A stretch of DNA of 64,000 nucleotides. Origin: Lysobacter sp. BMK333-48F3 (GTDB taxonomy: Bacteria; Pseudomonadota; Gammaproteobacteria; Xanthomonadales; Xanthomonadaceae). How positions within the stretch are numbered: position 1 is the first letter of the stretch; each line of letters starts with the position of its first letter. Made by a program: the position numbers and the translations under genes. The stretch covers positions 3,286,501 through 3,350,500 of the forward strand of contig NZ_JAIHOO010000001.1 in NCBI RefSeq assembly GCF_019733395.1. Direction: 5' to 3'. Positions 1-8,613 of this stretch are shown one piece after another. The notes beneath the pieces are model-generated. The model made no database searches and had not been told where the DNA came from. It saw only the letters and a program-made list of their open reading frames with translations.

Positions 1-1
1 C

Positions 2-331
2 GCGGAAGTCGCCCGGCGCGCCGGCGCCGATCCGGCGCGGCTGATCCTGTGCGGCCACACCCACGTGCCGCGCGCCGTGCGGCTCGACGACGGCCGCCTG
101 ATCGTCAATCCCGGCAGCGTCGGCCTGCAGGCCTACGCCGGCGAACACCCGCATCCGCACCGGGTCGAGAACGGCACGCCGCAGGCGCGTTACGCCATCG
201 TCGAACGCGACGCCCGCGGCTGGCATGCGCAACTGCTGCAGGTCGATTACGACTGGGGCGCGGCGGCGGCGCTGGCCCGGCGCAACGGCCGCGAAGATTG
301 GGCCCGCGCGCTGCTGACCGGCCGGGTCTAG
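2..331 (+). CDS. Metallophosphoesterase, C-terminal part (5' end outside window)
   Basis: The reading frame is open from the first bases of the window and stops at 331, so only about the last 109 residues are visible. Near the start is LILCGHTHVPR, the GHTH block that closes the metal site of calcineurin-like phosphoesterases, followed by a NPGSVG motif typical of the YfcE/MJ0936 group of small phosphodiesterases. The C-terminal half reads as a short beta-strand tail that would end the fold. The substrate cannot be told from this fragment; family members act on phosphodiesters. The family is fairly certain. Nothing upstream is available for context and the next gene is convergent. Confidence 0.8.
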   Translation, partial: AEVARRAGADPARLILCGHTHVPRAVRLDDGRLIVNPGSVGLQAYAGEHPHPHRVENGTPQARYAIVERDARGWHAQLLQVDYDWGAAAALARRNGREDWARALLTGRV

Positions 332-380
332 ACGCCCGCAACGGTTCATCGCGCGCTGGTTCCCTTCGCCGGCTCGCTGC

Positions 381-412
381 AGGAGCGGCGTAAGCCGCGA
401 CACGGGACGCGC
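381..412 (+). repeat. REP-like palindrome
   Basis: The bases AGGAGCGGCG TAAGCCGCGA form an imperfect stem (CGGCG/ and GCCGCG), followed by CACGGGACGCGC. The same core recurs at 20682, 20767, 28593, 28711 (inverted), 52522, 52639 and 53018. It lies in the 268-bp gap between two convergent genes, where no other feature is visible. Confidence 0.75.
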
Positions 413-599
413 AGCGCCCGCACCGCCCTTCGCCCCTCGAAATCGAAGCAAGCGCTTTCAGAGCAAGGCGCACGTCCTGTGCGCCGCCCCTGGGATTCGC
501 GATCGTTCCTACGGCCGCCGTTTGGCGGATTCGTCGGCGCAACAGCCGCCGAGTCTTCGCTCTGAGCTGCGGCGCGATCCACGATCGCAACGGTTCACA

Positions 600-1874
600 T
601 CAACGCTGCACCACGAACGTCGCCGCGGTCGCGTTCAAGGTGTTGCACTGCTCGAACAACAAGCGGTCGCGGTTGACCGTGGCATAGGACTCGTGCCGGC
701 CCATCAGCTGGCAGGACTGCCACTTCACGAACGGCATGTCGCCGTTGCGCGGGCGGTAGGTGACCGGGAACGACACCGGGCCGACCGAGGATACGTGCGA
801 CCAGGCCGCGTCGGTGCAGCTGATGAAGGTCAGGCTGCCGTTCTTGGCGTCCCAGCCGCAGTTGAGCAGCTTGCTGCTGGTCGAACGCAGCTCGAAGCGC
901 ACGCCGATCACCACCAGGGTCTTGACCGTGTTGGAATGGCTCTGCGCCGGCAGGTCGAAGAACACCGACGGCACCTGCGGGTCGGTATTGGTGTGGATCC
1001 ACGAGCCGCCGTAGACGTTGATGTAGCCGCCCTTGGCGAAGCGCAGCAGGGTGCCGCTCTTGTACTCGAACTTGCAGTCGCGGAACCAGAAATTGAGAAA
1101 CTGGTCCTGCTGGGAGAATTCCGGCGACATGCCCGAGTGCAGGAAGGCGTCGCTCAACACCACGTCGTTGGTCAGGTGGCAGCGGTTGAACGACCACTCC
1201 GAATTGAGGTTGGAATCGCTGGGGCCGTCCAGGCCGATGATGCGCTCCCACGGCCCGCGCCATTCGACGTCGTCGAAGGCGAAGTCCTGGTTGGAATCGT
1301 TGACCGCCGACCAGGCGAACAGCCAGCTCAGGCCGGCGCGTGCCGAACGGAAGCCGATCTCGCGCACCCGGAACTGGCGCAGGCGGCCGGCCGCGGTCAT
1401 CAGGTTGTTGTTGAAACGGTCGCCGCTGACCAGCGGCGCGTCGAACAGGATTTCCGAGCTGCGCTTGCCCTGGCCTTCGATCACGTAGTTGCGCAGTTGC
1501 GGGCCGACCATCGGCAGCAGCGCGTCGGCCTTGGTCACCCGGTACACGCCGGCGGGGAAGTACAGATGATGGGTCAGCCAGCCGTTGCTGTTGACCGAAG
1601 CGAACACCGCATCGCGCGCGCGCTCGATCGCCGCGGTGTCGTCGGTGCTGCCGTTGCCGAGCGCGCCGTGGTCCTTGACGTTGACCCGGCCGTCGGCCGG
1701 CAGCGCCAGGGTGCCGACAGCGGCGGCGGTGCGGCGCGGCGTCGGCGCGACGGCCGCGGCGGCGGCCGCACCGGCGCCGGCGGTGGCCGCGGCCATCAGG
1801 CCGGCGGCGCCGATCAGCTGGCGGCGCGAACGCGAAGTCGGAGTGGCGTCGTTGCCGGAAGATTTCTTGCTCAT
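600..1874 (-). CDS. Tat-exported pectate-lyase-fold (beta-helix) protein
   Basis: The protein is 424 residues from the ATG at 1874. I prefer this start over the longer frame because a twin-arginine signal begins right after it: SRSRRQLIGAAGLMAA at about residues 13-28, then an Ala-rich segment. Just after the signal, about residues 66-82, is a VNVKDHGALGNGSTDDTAAI block. This is the hallmark N-terminus of the Pectate_lyase_3 / glycoside hydrolase 28-like right-handed beta-helix family, also seen in phage tailspikes. The rest is rich in Asn, Asp and Trp with no other recognisable motif. Likely a periplasmic or secreted polysaccharide-active or binding protein; the substrate is unknown. It stands alone and converges with the phosphoesterase. 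Confidence 0.8.
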   Translation of the reverse strand: MSKKSSGNDATPTSRSRRQLIGAAGLMAAATAGAGAAAAAAVAPTPRRTAAAVGTLALPADGRVNVKDHGALGNGSTDDTAAIERARDAVFASVNSNGWLTHHLYFPAGVYRVTKADALLPMVGPQLRNYVIEGQGKRSSEILFDAPLVSGDRFNNNLMTAAGRLRQFRVREIGFRSARAGLSWLFAWSAVNDSNQDFAFDDVEWRGPWERIIGLDGPSDSNLNSEWSFNRCHLTNDVVLSDAFLHSGMSPEFSQQDQFLNFWFRDCKFEYKSGTLLRFAKGGYINVYGGSWIHTNTDPQVPSVFFDLPAQSHSNTVKTLVVIGVRFELRSTSSKLLNCGWDAKNGSLTFISCTDAAWSHVSSVGPVSFPVTYRPRNGDMPFVKWQSCQLMGRHESYATVNRDRLLFEQCNTLNATAATFVVQR

Positions 1875-2024
1875 GAGAATCCTTGTGTAGTGGATGCGCC
1901 CGCAAGGGCGAGGGCCGCGACGGCGGCGGGGGCGAACGCGGGTGGAGCCGGTCCGTCGCAAGCCGCGCGCAATCTAGGCGCGACGCCTCGATGGAATTGC
2001 GATGCGCAACGCAGTTCGCCTGTG

Positions 2025-2042
2025 CAACTGCGATGGCAGTTG
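2025..2042. promoter_or_regulatory. Possible operator dyad upstream of the beta-helix gene
   Basis: CAACTGC-GATG-GCAGTTG is a perfect 7-bp inverted repeat with a 4-bp centre, about 150 bp upstream of the start at 1874. Related AACTGCG/GCAGTT words lie in the 30 bp before it. It could be a regulator site or a transcript hairpin; no regulator gene is adjacent. Confidence 0.3.
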
Positions 2043-2374
2043 TAACGAAAGGTTGTAGTGAGTCCGCAGTCGCGCTCTGTCCATACGCCGACGCGCCGCA
2101 CTGCGACCGCCGGTCGGCGATGGAAGGCGCTTGCGCTGCATTGCGTGCGTTGGCCGCGCGACGATGCGCCGCGCGGCGGACTGCGTCGGGTATGGCGCGA
2201 TGCCGGCGCGCGGGTGCTCAAGCCGGCCGGGGCAGGTTGTCGGTAGCAGGCCGTCGAGAGCGCAGGTCGCCGGGAGTAGACCTGTCAGAGCAGGAGAGCG
2301 ATGGAGGCAAGGTGGCTGCGGACGGTACGGCCCGATCGTCGAGCGGGATGCAGCGGGTGGCCATCGCCGATGAA

Positions 2375-2420
2375 ACAAAAATGCCCTCGAGCGGACTCGG
2401 GGGCTTTCTTTACTTCAACT
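2375..2420. repeat. Direct repeat, left copy (possible att site)
   Basis: These 46 bp match 5602-5647 with two mismatches; the last 33 bp (2388-2420) are identical. The right copy is the terminator immediately downstream of the tRNA-Ser gene (minus strand), and the identity stops exactly at the last base of the tRNA 3' end. The left copy has no tRNA attached. The pair brackets 3.2 kb of less GC-rich genes, as expected for an integrated element or an excision scar. The copy also contains most of a terminator hairpin. Confidence 0.6.
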
Positions 2421-2857
2421 TAATCGCGCCGGACTGCAATCGGCATCTGGTCGAGAACACGCCGCATGCGGCCTGGTACGCCGCGCCTCGTCTCGGTTCT
2501 TGCGAGGCGGGCGGTCCATGATGGAACGCGCCGGTGCGGTACGGGATAACTTGCCAGGCGATCATGGGGCGGCGATGCTTGGGGCAAGATGCGTTGGAAG
2601 ACCCATGTATCGGAGCGGTCTGGGCTTGACGCTGCGTCGCCCCCTGGTTCCGCGCCGCCGGGAGCTTCGCGTATCGGCAGTCGCAATCGCTGTGCCCGAG
2701 ATGCGCAACGGTTCCGAAAATGCGCAAGCGCCCGGGCGCGTATTACGACGAAAAAAGTACGGTCGCAATAGAGAGAAGGGAGTTCCACGCATTCCTCACC
2801 CGTTCTCGATCAGTTGCAAACCGGTTCCGGAAGCGATTACCACAAGGAGAATGTGAA

Positions 2858-3718
2858 ATGCGGGGATCCGTAATACTGGCTTCGATATTGTTCGGCTGCA
2901 GCTTCTCCGCAGCCACTGCAGCCACCAATCAGCGTGTATCCGACGGCGGTCGTACGCAGATCCAGACTCAGCAGCAAAGCCGTCTCCAGGCCCTGGCCAA
3001 ACGGGGTCGTTACAGCAATTACCAGCAGTTGTTGGGGGCTAGCCAAGTTCAAGTCAAGCACGGCGCGGTGGGCGGGGGGCTCAAAGGCGCGCGGCCCACA
3101 CCCGAGCAAGTGCAAGCGTTGACGCAGCAGACCGCGGTCGACCTGGCGGCGCTGGGGTTCACGGCAAAGGACGTGGCGGTCTACCGGCAAAGCGAGATTG
3201 ACTTGTTCGATATCGCGCAGCGGTTTTTTGCGGGCAGCACCACTGCCGCCGAGCAAATGCTCATGGCCGACACCGTGGTCATAGCAACAGCAGGCAAGAC
3301 GATGGACGGTCGGGCACGCTTGGATGGGTTCTTGTCGACGAGTCCGTTTACCGTTGTGAAATCGCTTAAGGGCGCGCGGGCGCCAGGCGACACGGTTTAC
3401 GTCCCACGAAAATCCGGGGCGAACCCGGATGGCACCGTCCTGACCGTAACCTCCGACATCGAATTCACGGTGGGAAAGAAGTACTTGTTGGTATTGTCGA
3501 AGAATTGGTACGAGCAGTGGGTCGCTGAGAAGCGCAAGCAAACCGAGGCCGGTTTCATCGCGGTGCCGTATCTGGCGTACGAAATACTCCCCAACGACAC
3601 CCTGCGGGACGGTCCGCGCGCCACGCGCTCGGGCGAAGACCCGCGCAGTATCGCCGAGGCTGCGAACGAGTTAAAGAAGTTTTCTCCTGGCAAGCGTAGC
3701 GCCGGGAGCACGCCATGA
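2858..3718 (+). CDS. Secreted protein of unknown function, coupled to a metzincin gene
   Basis: The product is 286 residues from the ATG at 2858, which has AAGGAG 8 bases upstream; the longer frame from 2720 has no such site. The N-terminus (MRGSVILASILFGCSFSAATA) is a signal peptide. The LFGC stretch could be a lipobox, although Phe at -2 is unusual, so the protein may be secreted or a lipoprotein. The middle has Gln-rich and basic segments. The second half, around residues 145-225, looks like a small beta-barrel with repeated KxYLLVLS and DTVYVP strands. I do not recognise the family. The gene overlaps the next by ATGA, so the two proteins are probably made in fixed ratio, and this one may be a chaperone, inhibitor or partner of the protease. 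Base composition is lower in GC than in neighbours outside the island. Confidence 0.75.
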   Translation: MRGSVILASILFGCSFSAATAATNQRVSDGGRTQIQTQQQSRLQALAKRGRYSNYQQLLGASQVQVKHGAVGGGLKGARPTPEQVQALTQQTAVDLAALGFTAKDVAVYRQSEIDLFDIAQRFFAGSTTAAEQMLMADTVVIATAGKTMDGRARLDGFLSTSPFTVVKSLKGARAPGDTVYVPRKSGANPDGTVLTVTSDIEFTVGKKYLLVLSKNWYEQWVAEKRKQTEAGFIAVPYLAYEILPNDTLRDGPRATRSGEDPRSIAEAANELKKFSPGKRSAGSTP

Positions 3719-4707
3719 TTTCGGCTCGCATGCTTGTGGCGACGGCCCTGGCCGTCTGCGGCTTTCAAGCGTCGGCCCAGGCGCCGGTCATCACTTCGCA
3801 ATGGGAGGCCGCCTCGGTCAATATTGGGTTTCACGACTCAGTTTCGGCCTGCATCTTTTCCAGCATAGGGGCCAGCAATACCTGGAACCGCGTGGGAGTG
3901 GATTTGCATCTGCAGACCGACTCGCTTGCGACGCATCCTCGCGTTGATGAGCAAACTCAGGCCTACAATTATTCGCACATAACCGTCGAAGACGACGCGC
4001 AGCTGCTTCCCGGCGCCCTTATGGAAGCCCGGATCATGACGAATTCCCAGACGGGAACGATTCTGAACGCCGATATATTCGTGGATCGGCGGCACATGAA
4101 TCAGACTCAGGGGCTGTTCCAGTTCAGTTGCGATACCGGCAGTAGCGTGCCGCCGGACAAGTACGACTGGGAGTCGGCGATCCTTCACGAGTTTGGGCAT
4201 GCTGTCGGCTTTCAGCACACCTACGACCAGACCGGTTGTTCGATGTACAAAACGCTGAAAGAGGGCGAGTCGCGTAGGGTGCTGTGCGAAGCCGAAAGGC
4301 AGGAGTACATCCGAGCCTACGGTTTGACGTTCAGGATCATGGCCCTCGAGAACGTGGCGGGGCCGCAGGGTGCCAATATTCTGGCCCGAGTCTTCTACAA
4401 GGGCGCGCCGGTCTTTCCGGTTAGGAGAGAGACGAAAATCGTCGAATGCGCCAGCGGCTGGGAGTGCAGCGACTACATCGGAACCTACAGTGCTCAAACG
4501 CCGTCGCCGCTGACTTTCTATTTCAGGTGCACTAATACCACGCCCCTTCCCACTGCGACATTCCGTTGGCGCACGACGCTGATAGACGCCAATGGGATGA
4601 AGACCAACAGTGTCGACCACACCAGCACTTGCACCACTCCGCCCGGCGCGACCCAGACCGACAGCGCAGATCCTGTGGGCGGCAACAGGATCATCATTAC
4701 CCAGTGA
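3715..4707 (+). CDS. Secreted zinc metalloprotease of the metzincin type
   Basis: The product is 330 residues with a cleavable signal peptide ending near QASAQA (residue 23). The zinc site HEFGHAVGFQH at 158-168 fits HExxHxxGxxH exactly: His158, His162 and His168 bind zinc and Glu159 is the catalytic base. SMY at 176-178 is a plausible Met-turn, though it follows the zinc motif closely. These features place it among matrixin-like metzincins. A Cys-containing tail of about 130 residues follows, likely a beta-rich accessory domain. The start overlaps the upstream stop (ATGA), indicating translational coupling. Likely role: extracellular proteolysis, possibly predation, which fits Lysobacter biology. 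The substrate is unknown. Confidence 0.85.
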   Translation: MISARMLVATALAVCGFQASAQAPVITSQWEAASVNIGFHDSVSACIFSSIGASNTWNRVGVDLHLQTDSLATHPRVDEQTQAYNYSHITVEDDAQLLPGALMEARIMTNSQTGTILNADIFVDRRHMNQTQGLFQFSCDTGSSVPPDKYDWESAILHEFGHAVGFQHTYDQTGCSMYKTLKEGESRRVLCEAERQEYIRAYGLTFRIMALENVAGPQGANILARVFYKGAPVFPVRRETKIVECASGWECSDYIGTYSAQTPSPLTFYFRCTNTTPLPTATFRWRTTLIDANGMKTNSVDHTSTCTTPPGATQTDSADPVGGNRIIITQ

Positions 4708-4711
4708 CATG

Positions 4712-4731
4712 AAGAACAGACGCGTGTTCTT
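4712..4731 (+). terminator. Small hairpin after the metzincin gene
   Basis: AAGAACA and TGTTCTT form a perfect 7-bp stem around GACGCG, 5 bases after the stop. It lacks a U-tract and probably assists the stronger terminator at 4766-4803. Confidence 0.4.
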
Positions 4732-4765
4732 TAGCGCGATACCGGGCAAAGAATCCGATAGGCAG

Positions 4766-4803
4766 AAAGAACTAAGTCCCTGAGGATCGGGGCTTAGTTC
4801 TTT
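4766..4803. terminator. Strong bidirectional terminator
   Basis: A 15-bp stem (AAAGAACTAAGTCCC with GGGGCTTAGTTCTTT, one G-T pair) closes an 8-base loop. The A-run on one side and T-run on the other let it act on both strands. It ends the two-gene protease operon, and its modest GC content matches the island rather than the chromosome. Confidence 0.75.
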
Positions 4804-4980
4804 GTATGGGGAATTCCTGGCCATGCCGGACCAAAATCCAAGAGGGTTTGGCCATGAAGCGATGCCCCAACTATGAGGGTGGTCGCGACGTCTACCTAGA
4901 ACTCTTATTTTTAGGCCTATGAAGCGTGCGTCGATACAGGGGCTTAGGCCCACGTTGGTCCGGAAAGGGTAGGGGTTGCC

Positions 4981-5367
4981 ATGGATCACATCGAGGCGAT
5001 CCTCAAAAACGTTGCTTGGAGCGACCGCTACGATGAAGATTCGTTCAACGGCGCCCTGCATGAGCGGGCCGTCTGGGACACTGAGAAGTGCTGGGAGTTG
5101 GAGGCCTCATTTACTTCCTTGCCGCTCACCCAAGGATTTTCCCCGGCTGATGTGTCCCCTGTTCCGCCTCTTCAGCTACACCATGGTCAGTCTCGGAGCG
5201 GACTTCTATCCAAACGATGCCTTCAGGATCGATAACCTGACTATGCGCAGGTCTATGACTACCGGGAGAGGGCCCAGCTTGTCTTCGAGGGAGTGTTCTC
5301 GGGAAACATGCCGGTTCAGTCCTCAGGCTTTGGGACGCCCAACCGACGGTTTTATGCCAACGATTGA
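4981..5367 (+). pseudogene. Frameshifted gene, possibly an immunity-type protein
   Basis: No single frame is intact, but three pieces read as one protein of about 128 residues. Frame 1 from the ATG at 4981 gives MDHIEAILKNVAW and onward to about WELEASF. Frame 2, entered between about 5110 and 5160, gives LFRLFSYTMVSLGADF and FRIDNL. Frame 1 resumes at about 5242 with YAQVYDYRERAQLVFEGVF and stops at 5365. The pieces share an acidic, aromatic-rich character and AT-richer codons, and the two shifts compensate. The size and composition resemble polymorphic-toxin immunity proteins, but the family is a guess. It is either a decayed gene or the result of two sequencing errors. Confidence 0.55.
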
Positions 5368-5601
5368 TTCAGGCCGAAGCCGCTTCATCGGCTCGGCCTA
5401 ATTCGAGCACTGTCGTAGAGCAGGCACTTGGCGAGTCGTAAGGGGGGCGAACCTTCGACCTATGGGTCAAGAGTCAACTGTTCGACGAGTCGAAATAATT
5501 TGAACTCGGAAGTCTGCGAGGCTGCCGGCGCCGGGGGCGGGCCCAGCCGCTGGCCGTCCACCGCGCTGCGGCCTGGGGCGGGCGTCTCGCATGCGGCGAG
5601 C

Positions 5602-5647
5602 ACAAAAAAGCCCCCGAGCGGACTCGGGGGCTTTCTTTACTTCAACT
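5602..5647 (-). terminator. tRNA-Ser terminator and right copy of the direct repeat
   Basis: Read on the minus strand, this follows the tRNA directly: CCCCCGAG, a short loop, CTCGGGGG-type pairing and then a T-run, a textbook Rho-independent terminator. On the plus strand it shares 44 of 46 bases with 2375-2420, so it may also be the attR-like edge of the island. Confidence 0.75.
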
Positions 5648-5739
5648 GGCGGAGAGAGGGGGATTCGAACCCCCGAAGCGCGGTTTAGACGCTTACACAC
5701 TTTCCAGGCGTGCTCCTTCAACCACTCGGACACCTCTCC
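5647..5739 (-). tRNA. tRNA-Ser (anticodon GGA)
   Basis: The minus strand reads GGAGAGG at the 5' end and CCTCTCC-GCCA at the 3' end, giving a 7-bp acceptor stem with encoded CCA. The anticodon stem CACGC/GTGTG encloses loop CTGGAAA with anticodon GGA (plus-strand TCC at 5703-5705). A long variable arm follows, as in class II serine tRNAs, then a TTCGAATC T-loop. Length is 93 nt. It decodes UCC and UCU. The identity of the direct repeat ends at its last base. Confidence 0.95.
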
Positions 5740-6028
5740 GGGATCTGGCGGTCCGCCTGGGCGGGCCGTTCAGAGCCGGGAATTCTAGCCTTGCAGGGCC
5801 CTGGGGGACAAGCTGGGCGGCGGCGGGGCGGTCTCTGCCCGGTGCGGGCGGCCCGGGTCCGGTGTGTGGCGGTCGGGTTGCGCCCTTGCTTCGAGGGGCG
5901 GGCGCGAGGGGCCGGCGTGGCACAATGCGAGGGTCTCCCCCGCGTCGCGCCGGCCTCCGCTCGCGCGCGCCGTCGCGCCGCCGCGTTACCCTGGCGCTTC
6001 GTCCGCACGCCTCATCGCAAAGGATCCG

Positions 6029-8482
6029 ATGTCGTATCTCGTCCTCGCCCGCAAGTGGCGCCCCAAGCGTTTCGCCGAACTGGTCGGGCAGGAGCACGTG
6101 GTGCGTGCGCTGACCAACGCGCTCGGCACCGGGCGCGTGCACCACGCCTTCCTGTTCACCGGCACCCGCGGCGTCGGCAAGACCACCATCGCGCGCATCT
6201 TCGCCAAGTCGCTGAACTGCGAGCGCGGCACCTCGGCCGACCCCTGCGGCGAGTGCGCGGCCTGCCTGGACATCGACGCCGGGCGCTACATCGACCTGCT
6301 CGAGATCGACGCCGCCAGCAACACCGGCGTGGACGACGTGCGCGAGGTGATCGACAACGCCCAGTACATGCCCAGCCGCGGCCGGGTCAAGGTCTACCTG
6401 ATCGACGAAGTCCACATGCTGTCGAAGTCGGCGTTCAACGCGCTGCTGAAGACGCTGGAGGAGCCGCCGGGCCACGTCAAATTCCTGCTCGCCACCACCG
6501 ACCCGCAGAAGCTGCCGGTGACGGTGCTGTCGCGCTGCCTGCAGTTCAACCTCAAGCGCCTGGACGAGCAGCAGATCAGCGGGCAGATGACCCGGATCCT
6601 CGCCGCCGAGCAGATCGGCGTCGACGAATCGGCGATCCGCCAGCTGGCCAAGGCCGCCGACGGCAGCCTGCGCGACGGTCTGTCGCTGCTCGACCAGGCG
6701 ATCGCCTACGGCGGCGCCGGCGGCGATACGCGCCTGGAGGGCAGCGCGGTCGCGGCGATGCTGGGCTCGGTCGACCGGACCCGGGTCGGCGCGGTGCTGG
6801 CCGCGCTCGGCGACGGCGACGGCGCCCGGCTGATGGCCGAGGTCGCGACCCTGGCCGAGTTCTCGCCCGATTGGGGCAGCGTGCTGGAGTCGCTGAGCGA
6901 CGCCCTGCACCGGATCCAGGTCCGCCAGTTGGTGCCGGAAGCGGCGGTCGAGGCCGACGGCGTCGACGTCGACGCGTTGGCCGCGCAGCTGCGGCCGGAG
7001 GTGGTGCAGCTGTGGTACCAGATGAGCGTCAACGGACGCCGCGACCTGCCGCTGGCGCCGAGCCCGCGCGCCGGTTTCGAAATGAGCGTGCTGCGCATGC
7101 TCGCCTTCCGCCCCTCCGGCGCGGCCGAACCCGGCCCGGCGCCGGGCTCGGGCGGACGCAGCGAGCCCGCGCGCGGCCGCGACGCCGCCGCCCAGGCGGC
7201 TGCGGCGATGCGCGAAATGGGTGCCGGCCCGGTACGCGAGGGCGCGGCGCGCGAATCGGCGCCGTCCGCAGCGCCTGCTGCGGCGGCGAAGACGTCGGTC
7301 GCGCCTGCCGCGTTCGAGCCCGCTCCGGTCGAACCCGCTCCGGTCGAACCCGCGGCGCGAGCGCAACCGGCGCGCGACGCGTCCGGTTCCGGACCGTCGC
7401 CGCGTTCGGTCGCGCCGTTCGAAGCATCGCCGTTCGTAGCGGCGTCGTCCCAACCGAAGCCGGTCGAGCCCGCGCCTGCCCGCAACGAGCCGGCCCGGAT
7501 CGAGCCTACGCCTGCGCCGGTCGCCGCTGCGCCGGCGAGCGAAGCGCCGCTGTGGCCGGACGAGGAACCGGCGCGCCGCGTCGAGCCGGCGCGTCCGCCG
7601 CAGCCGGTCCATGCGGTCCGCGAGGAAGCGCCGCTGTGGCCGGAGGACGATGCGCCGTCGCGGCCGGCGTCGGGCCGGTCGGAGCCTGACCGGTCGGAGT
7701 TCGCTCGTCCGGAACTGGCTCGCGGCGAGTTGGGCGGTGAGGGACGGGCTCATGAGGCGTTGGCCCATCAGAAGCCGGCCCATCAGGAGCCGACCCATCA
7801 GGAGCAGGCGCGCCCGGTGCCGCAGGACGCCCCGGCGCCGGCCGTCGAGCTTGTCCCGGTCGAACCCGACCCGATCGAATCCGTCCGTACCGAGTCCATC
7901 CATACCGAGTCGCAGCCGGCACGGGTCGAACCGATCGCCGCCGAACCCGAACCGCGCGCGCCCGCAGTCGCGGTCGCGCCGCCGCCCGGCGTGGTGCCGG
8001 ACGAAGTGCCGCGCGAAGACATGTTCGCCAGCCAGGCGCCGCGTGCGTCCGAGCCGATCAGGATGCCGGCGCGCGCCGGCGCGGGCGGCGGCATCGCCGA
8101 CGCCGACGCCTGGCACGCCCTGGTCGATGCCAGCGGCCTGCGCGGCCCGGCGCGGATCCTGGCCGAGCATTCCGGATTTCTCGGCTATGCCGACGGCGTG
8201 CTGAGCCTGTCGCTGGGGCCCAACGACGACCACCTGCGCGCGCCGGCGTTGATCAAGATGGTCGCCGACGCGCTGGCCCAGCGGCTCGGCGCGGCTCCGC
8301 AGATCCGCTTCGAGACCGAGGCCGGCGGCGAATCGATGCATGCGCGCAACCTGCGCGCGCGCGACGAGCGCCAGGCTTCGGCCGAGGACATGTTCATGAA
8401 CGATCCCGACGTGCGCCGGCTGATCGACGTTCACGGCGCCAAGCTCGTGCCGGACTCGATCCGCCCTTACGACGAGCCCTGA
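6029..8482 (+). CDS. dnaX: DNA polymerase III subunits gamma/tau
   Basis: The 817-residue product starts at the ATG at 6029, preceded by AAAGGA. It is the clamp-loader ATPase that opens the beta clamp and, as tau, couples polymerase and helicase. Residues 1-360 are the AAA+ core: Walker A GTRGVGKT at 45-52, four zinc-binding Cys at 64, 73, 76 and 79, Walker B with DEVH at 126-129, and the SRC sensor after that. Residues from about 690 form the conserved tau C-terminal domain. Between them lies an unusually long linker (about 380-690) full of Pro, Ala, Glu and Arg, with repeated EPAPVEPAP and HQEP-type units. This makes it much longer than the 643-residue E. coli protein. I saw no A-AAA-AAG slippery site for making gamma. 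It begins the dnaX-ybaB-recR set. Confidence 0.97.
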   Translation: MSYLVLARKWRPKRFAELVGQEHVVRALTNALGTGRVHHAFLFTGTRGVGKTTIARIFAKSLNCERGTSADPCGECAACLDIDAGRYIDLLEIDAASNTGVDDVREVIDNAQYMPSRGRVKVYLIDEVHMLSKSAFNALLKTLEEPPGHVKFLLATTDPQKLPVTVLSRCLQFNLKRLDEQQISGQMTRILAAEQIGVDESAIRQLAKAADGSLRDGLSLLDQAIAYGGAGGDTRLEGSAVAAMLGSVDRTRVGAVLAALGDGDGARLMAEVATLAEFSPDWGSVLESLSDALHRIQVRQLVPEAAVEADGVDVDALAAQLRPEVVQLWYQMSVNGRRDLPLAPSPRAGFEMSVLRMLAFRPSGAAEPGPAPGSGGRSEPARGRDAAAQAAAAMREMGAGPVREGAARESAPSAAPAAAAKTSVAPAAFEPAPVEPAPVEPAARAQPARDASGSGPSPRSVAPFEASPFVAASSQPKPVEPAPARNEPARIEPTPAPVAAAPASEAPLWPDEEPARRVEPARPPQPVHAVREEAPLWPEDDAPSRPASGRSEPDRSEFARPELARGELGGEGRAHEALAHQKPAHQEPTHQEQARPVPQDAPAPAVELVPVEPDPIESVRTESIHTESQPARVEPIAAEPEPRAPAVAVAPPPGVVPDEVPREDMFASQAPRASEPIRMPARAGAGGGIADADAWHALVDASGLRGPARILAEHSGFLGYADGVLSLSLGPNDDHLRAPALIKMVADALAQRLGAAPQIRFETEAGGESMHARNLRARDERQASAEDMFMNDPDVRRLIDVHGAKLVPDSIRPYDEP

Positions 8483-8613
8483 GCCCTTGCGCGGCGCCCG
8501 CCGCGCCCTCATCCCTTCGAGCGGGCGCCGTCCTCGCGCGGCGCCGCTGTCCGGATCCGGTCGCCCCGACCGGCTCCTCCAGATTCCCAACACGACCACG
8601 AGGCAGGACCACC

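Larger units (their letters stand above)
1875..2857. other. 983-bp non-coding stretch
   Basis: Between the divergent beta-helix gene and the secreted protein gene I see no frame with convincing coding signs. It holds the dyad at 2025-2042 and the direct repeat copy at 2375-2420. The last 150 bp are less GC-rich than the flanking chromosome and probably carry the promoter of the 2858 gene, but no clear -35/-10 pair can be asserted. Confidence 0.6.

Noticed and set aside
2131..2521. Overlapping short frames in 2000-2520
   Set aside because: They have no start site, no domain, and span the direct repeat copy; they look non-coding.
5740..6028. SRP (4.5S) RNA gene, looked for between tRNA-Ser and dnaX
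   Set aside because: The conserved GGAAGGAAGCA-type core is not present in either strand.
6029..8482. Programmed frameshift in dnaX
   Set aside because: No A-AAA-AAG type slippery heptamer with a following hairpin was found in the gene.
5693..8599. 968-codon open frame antisense to dnaX
   Set aside because: It is almost entirely Arg, Gly, Ala and Gln in short repeats, mirrors the dnaX codon bias, and has no domain or ribosome site. It is a shadow of a high-GC gene.
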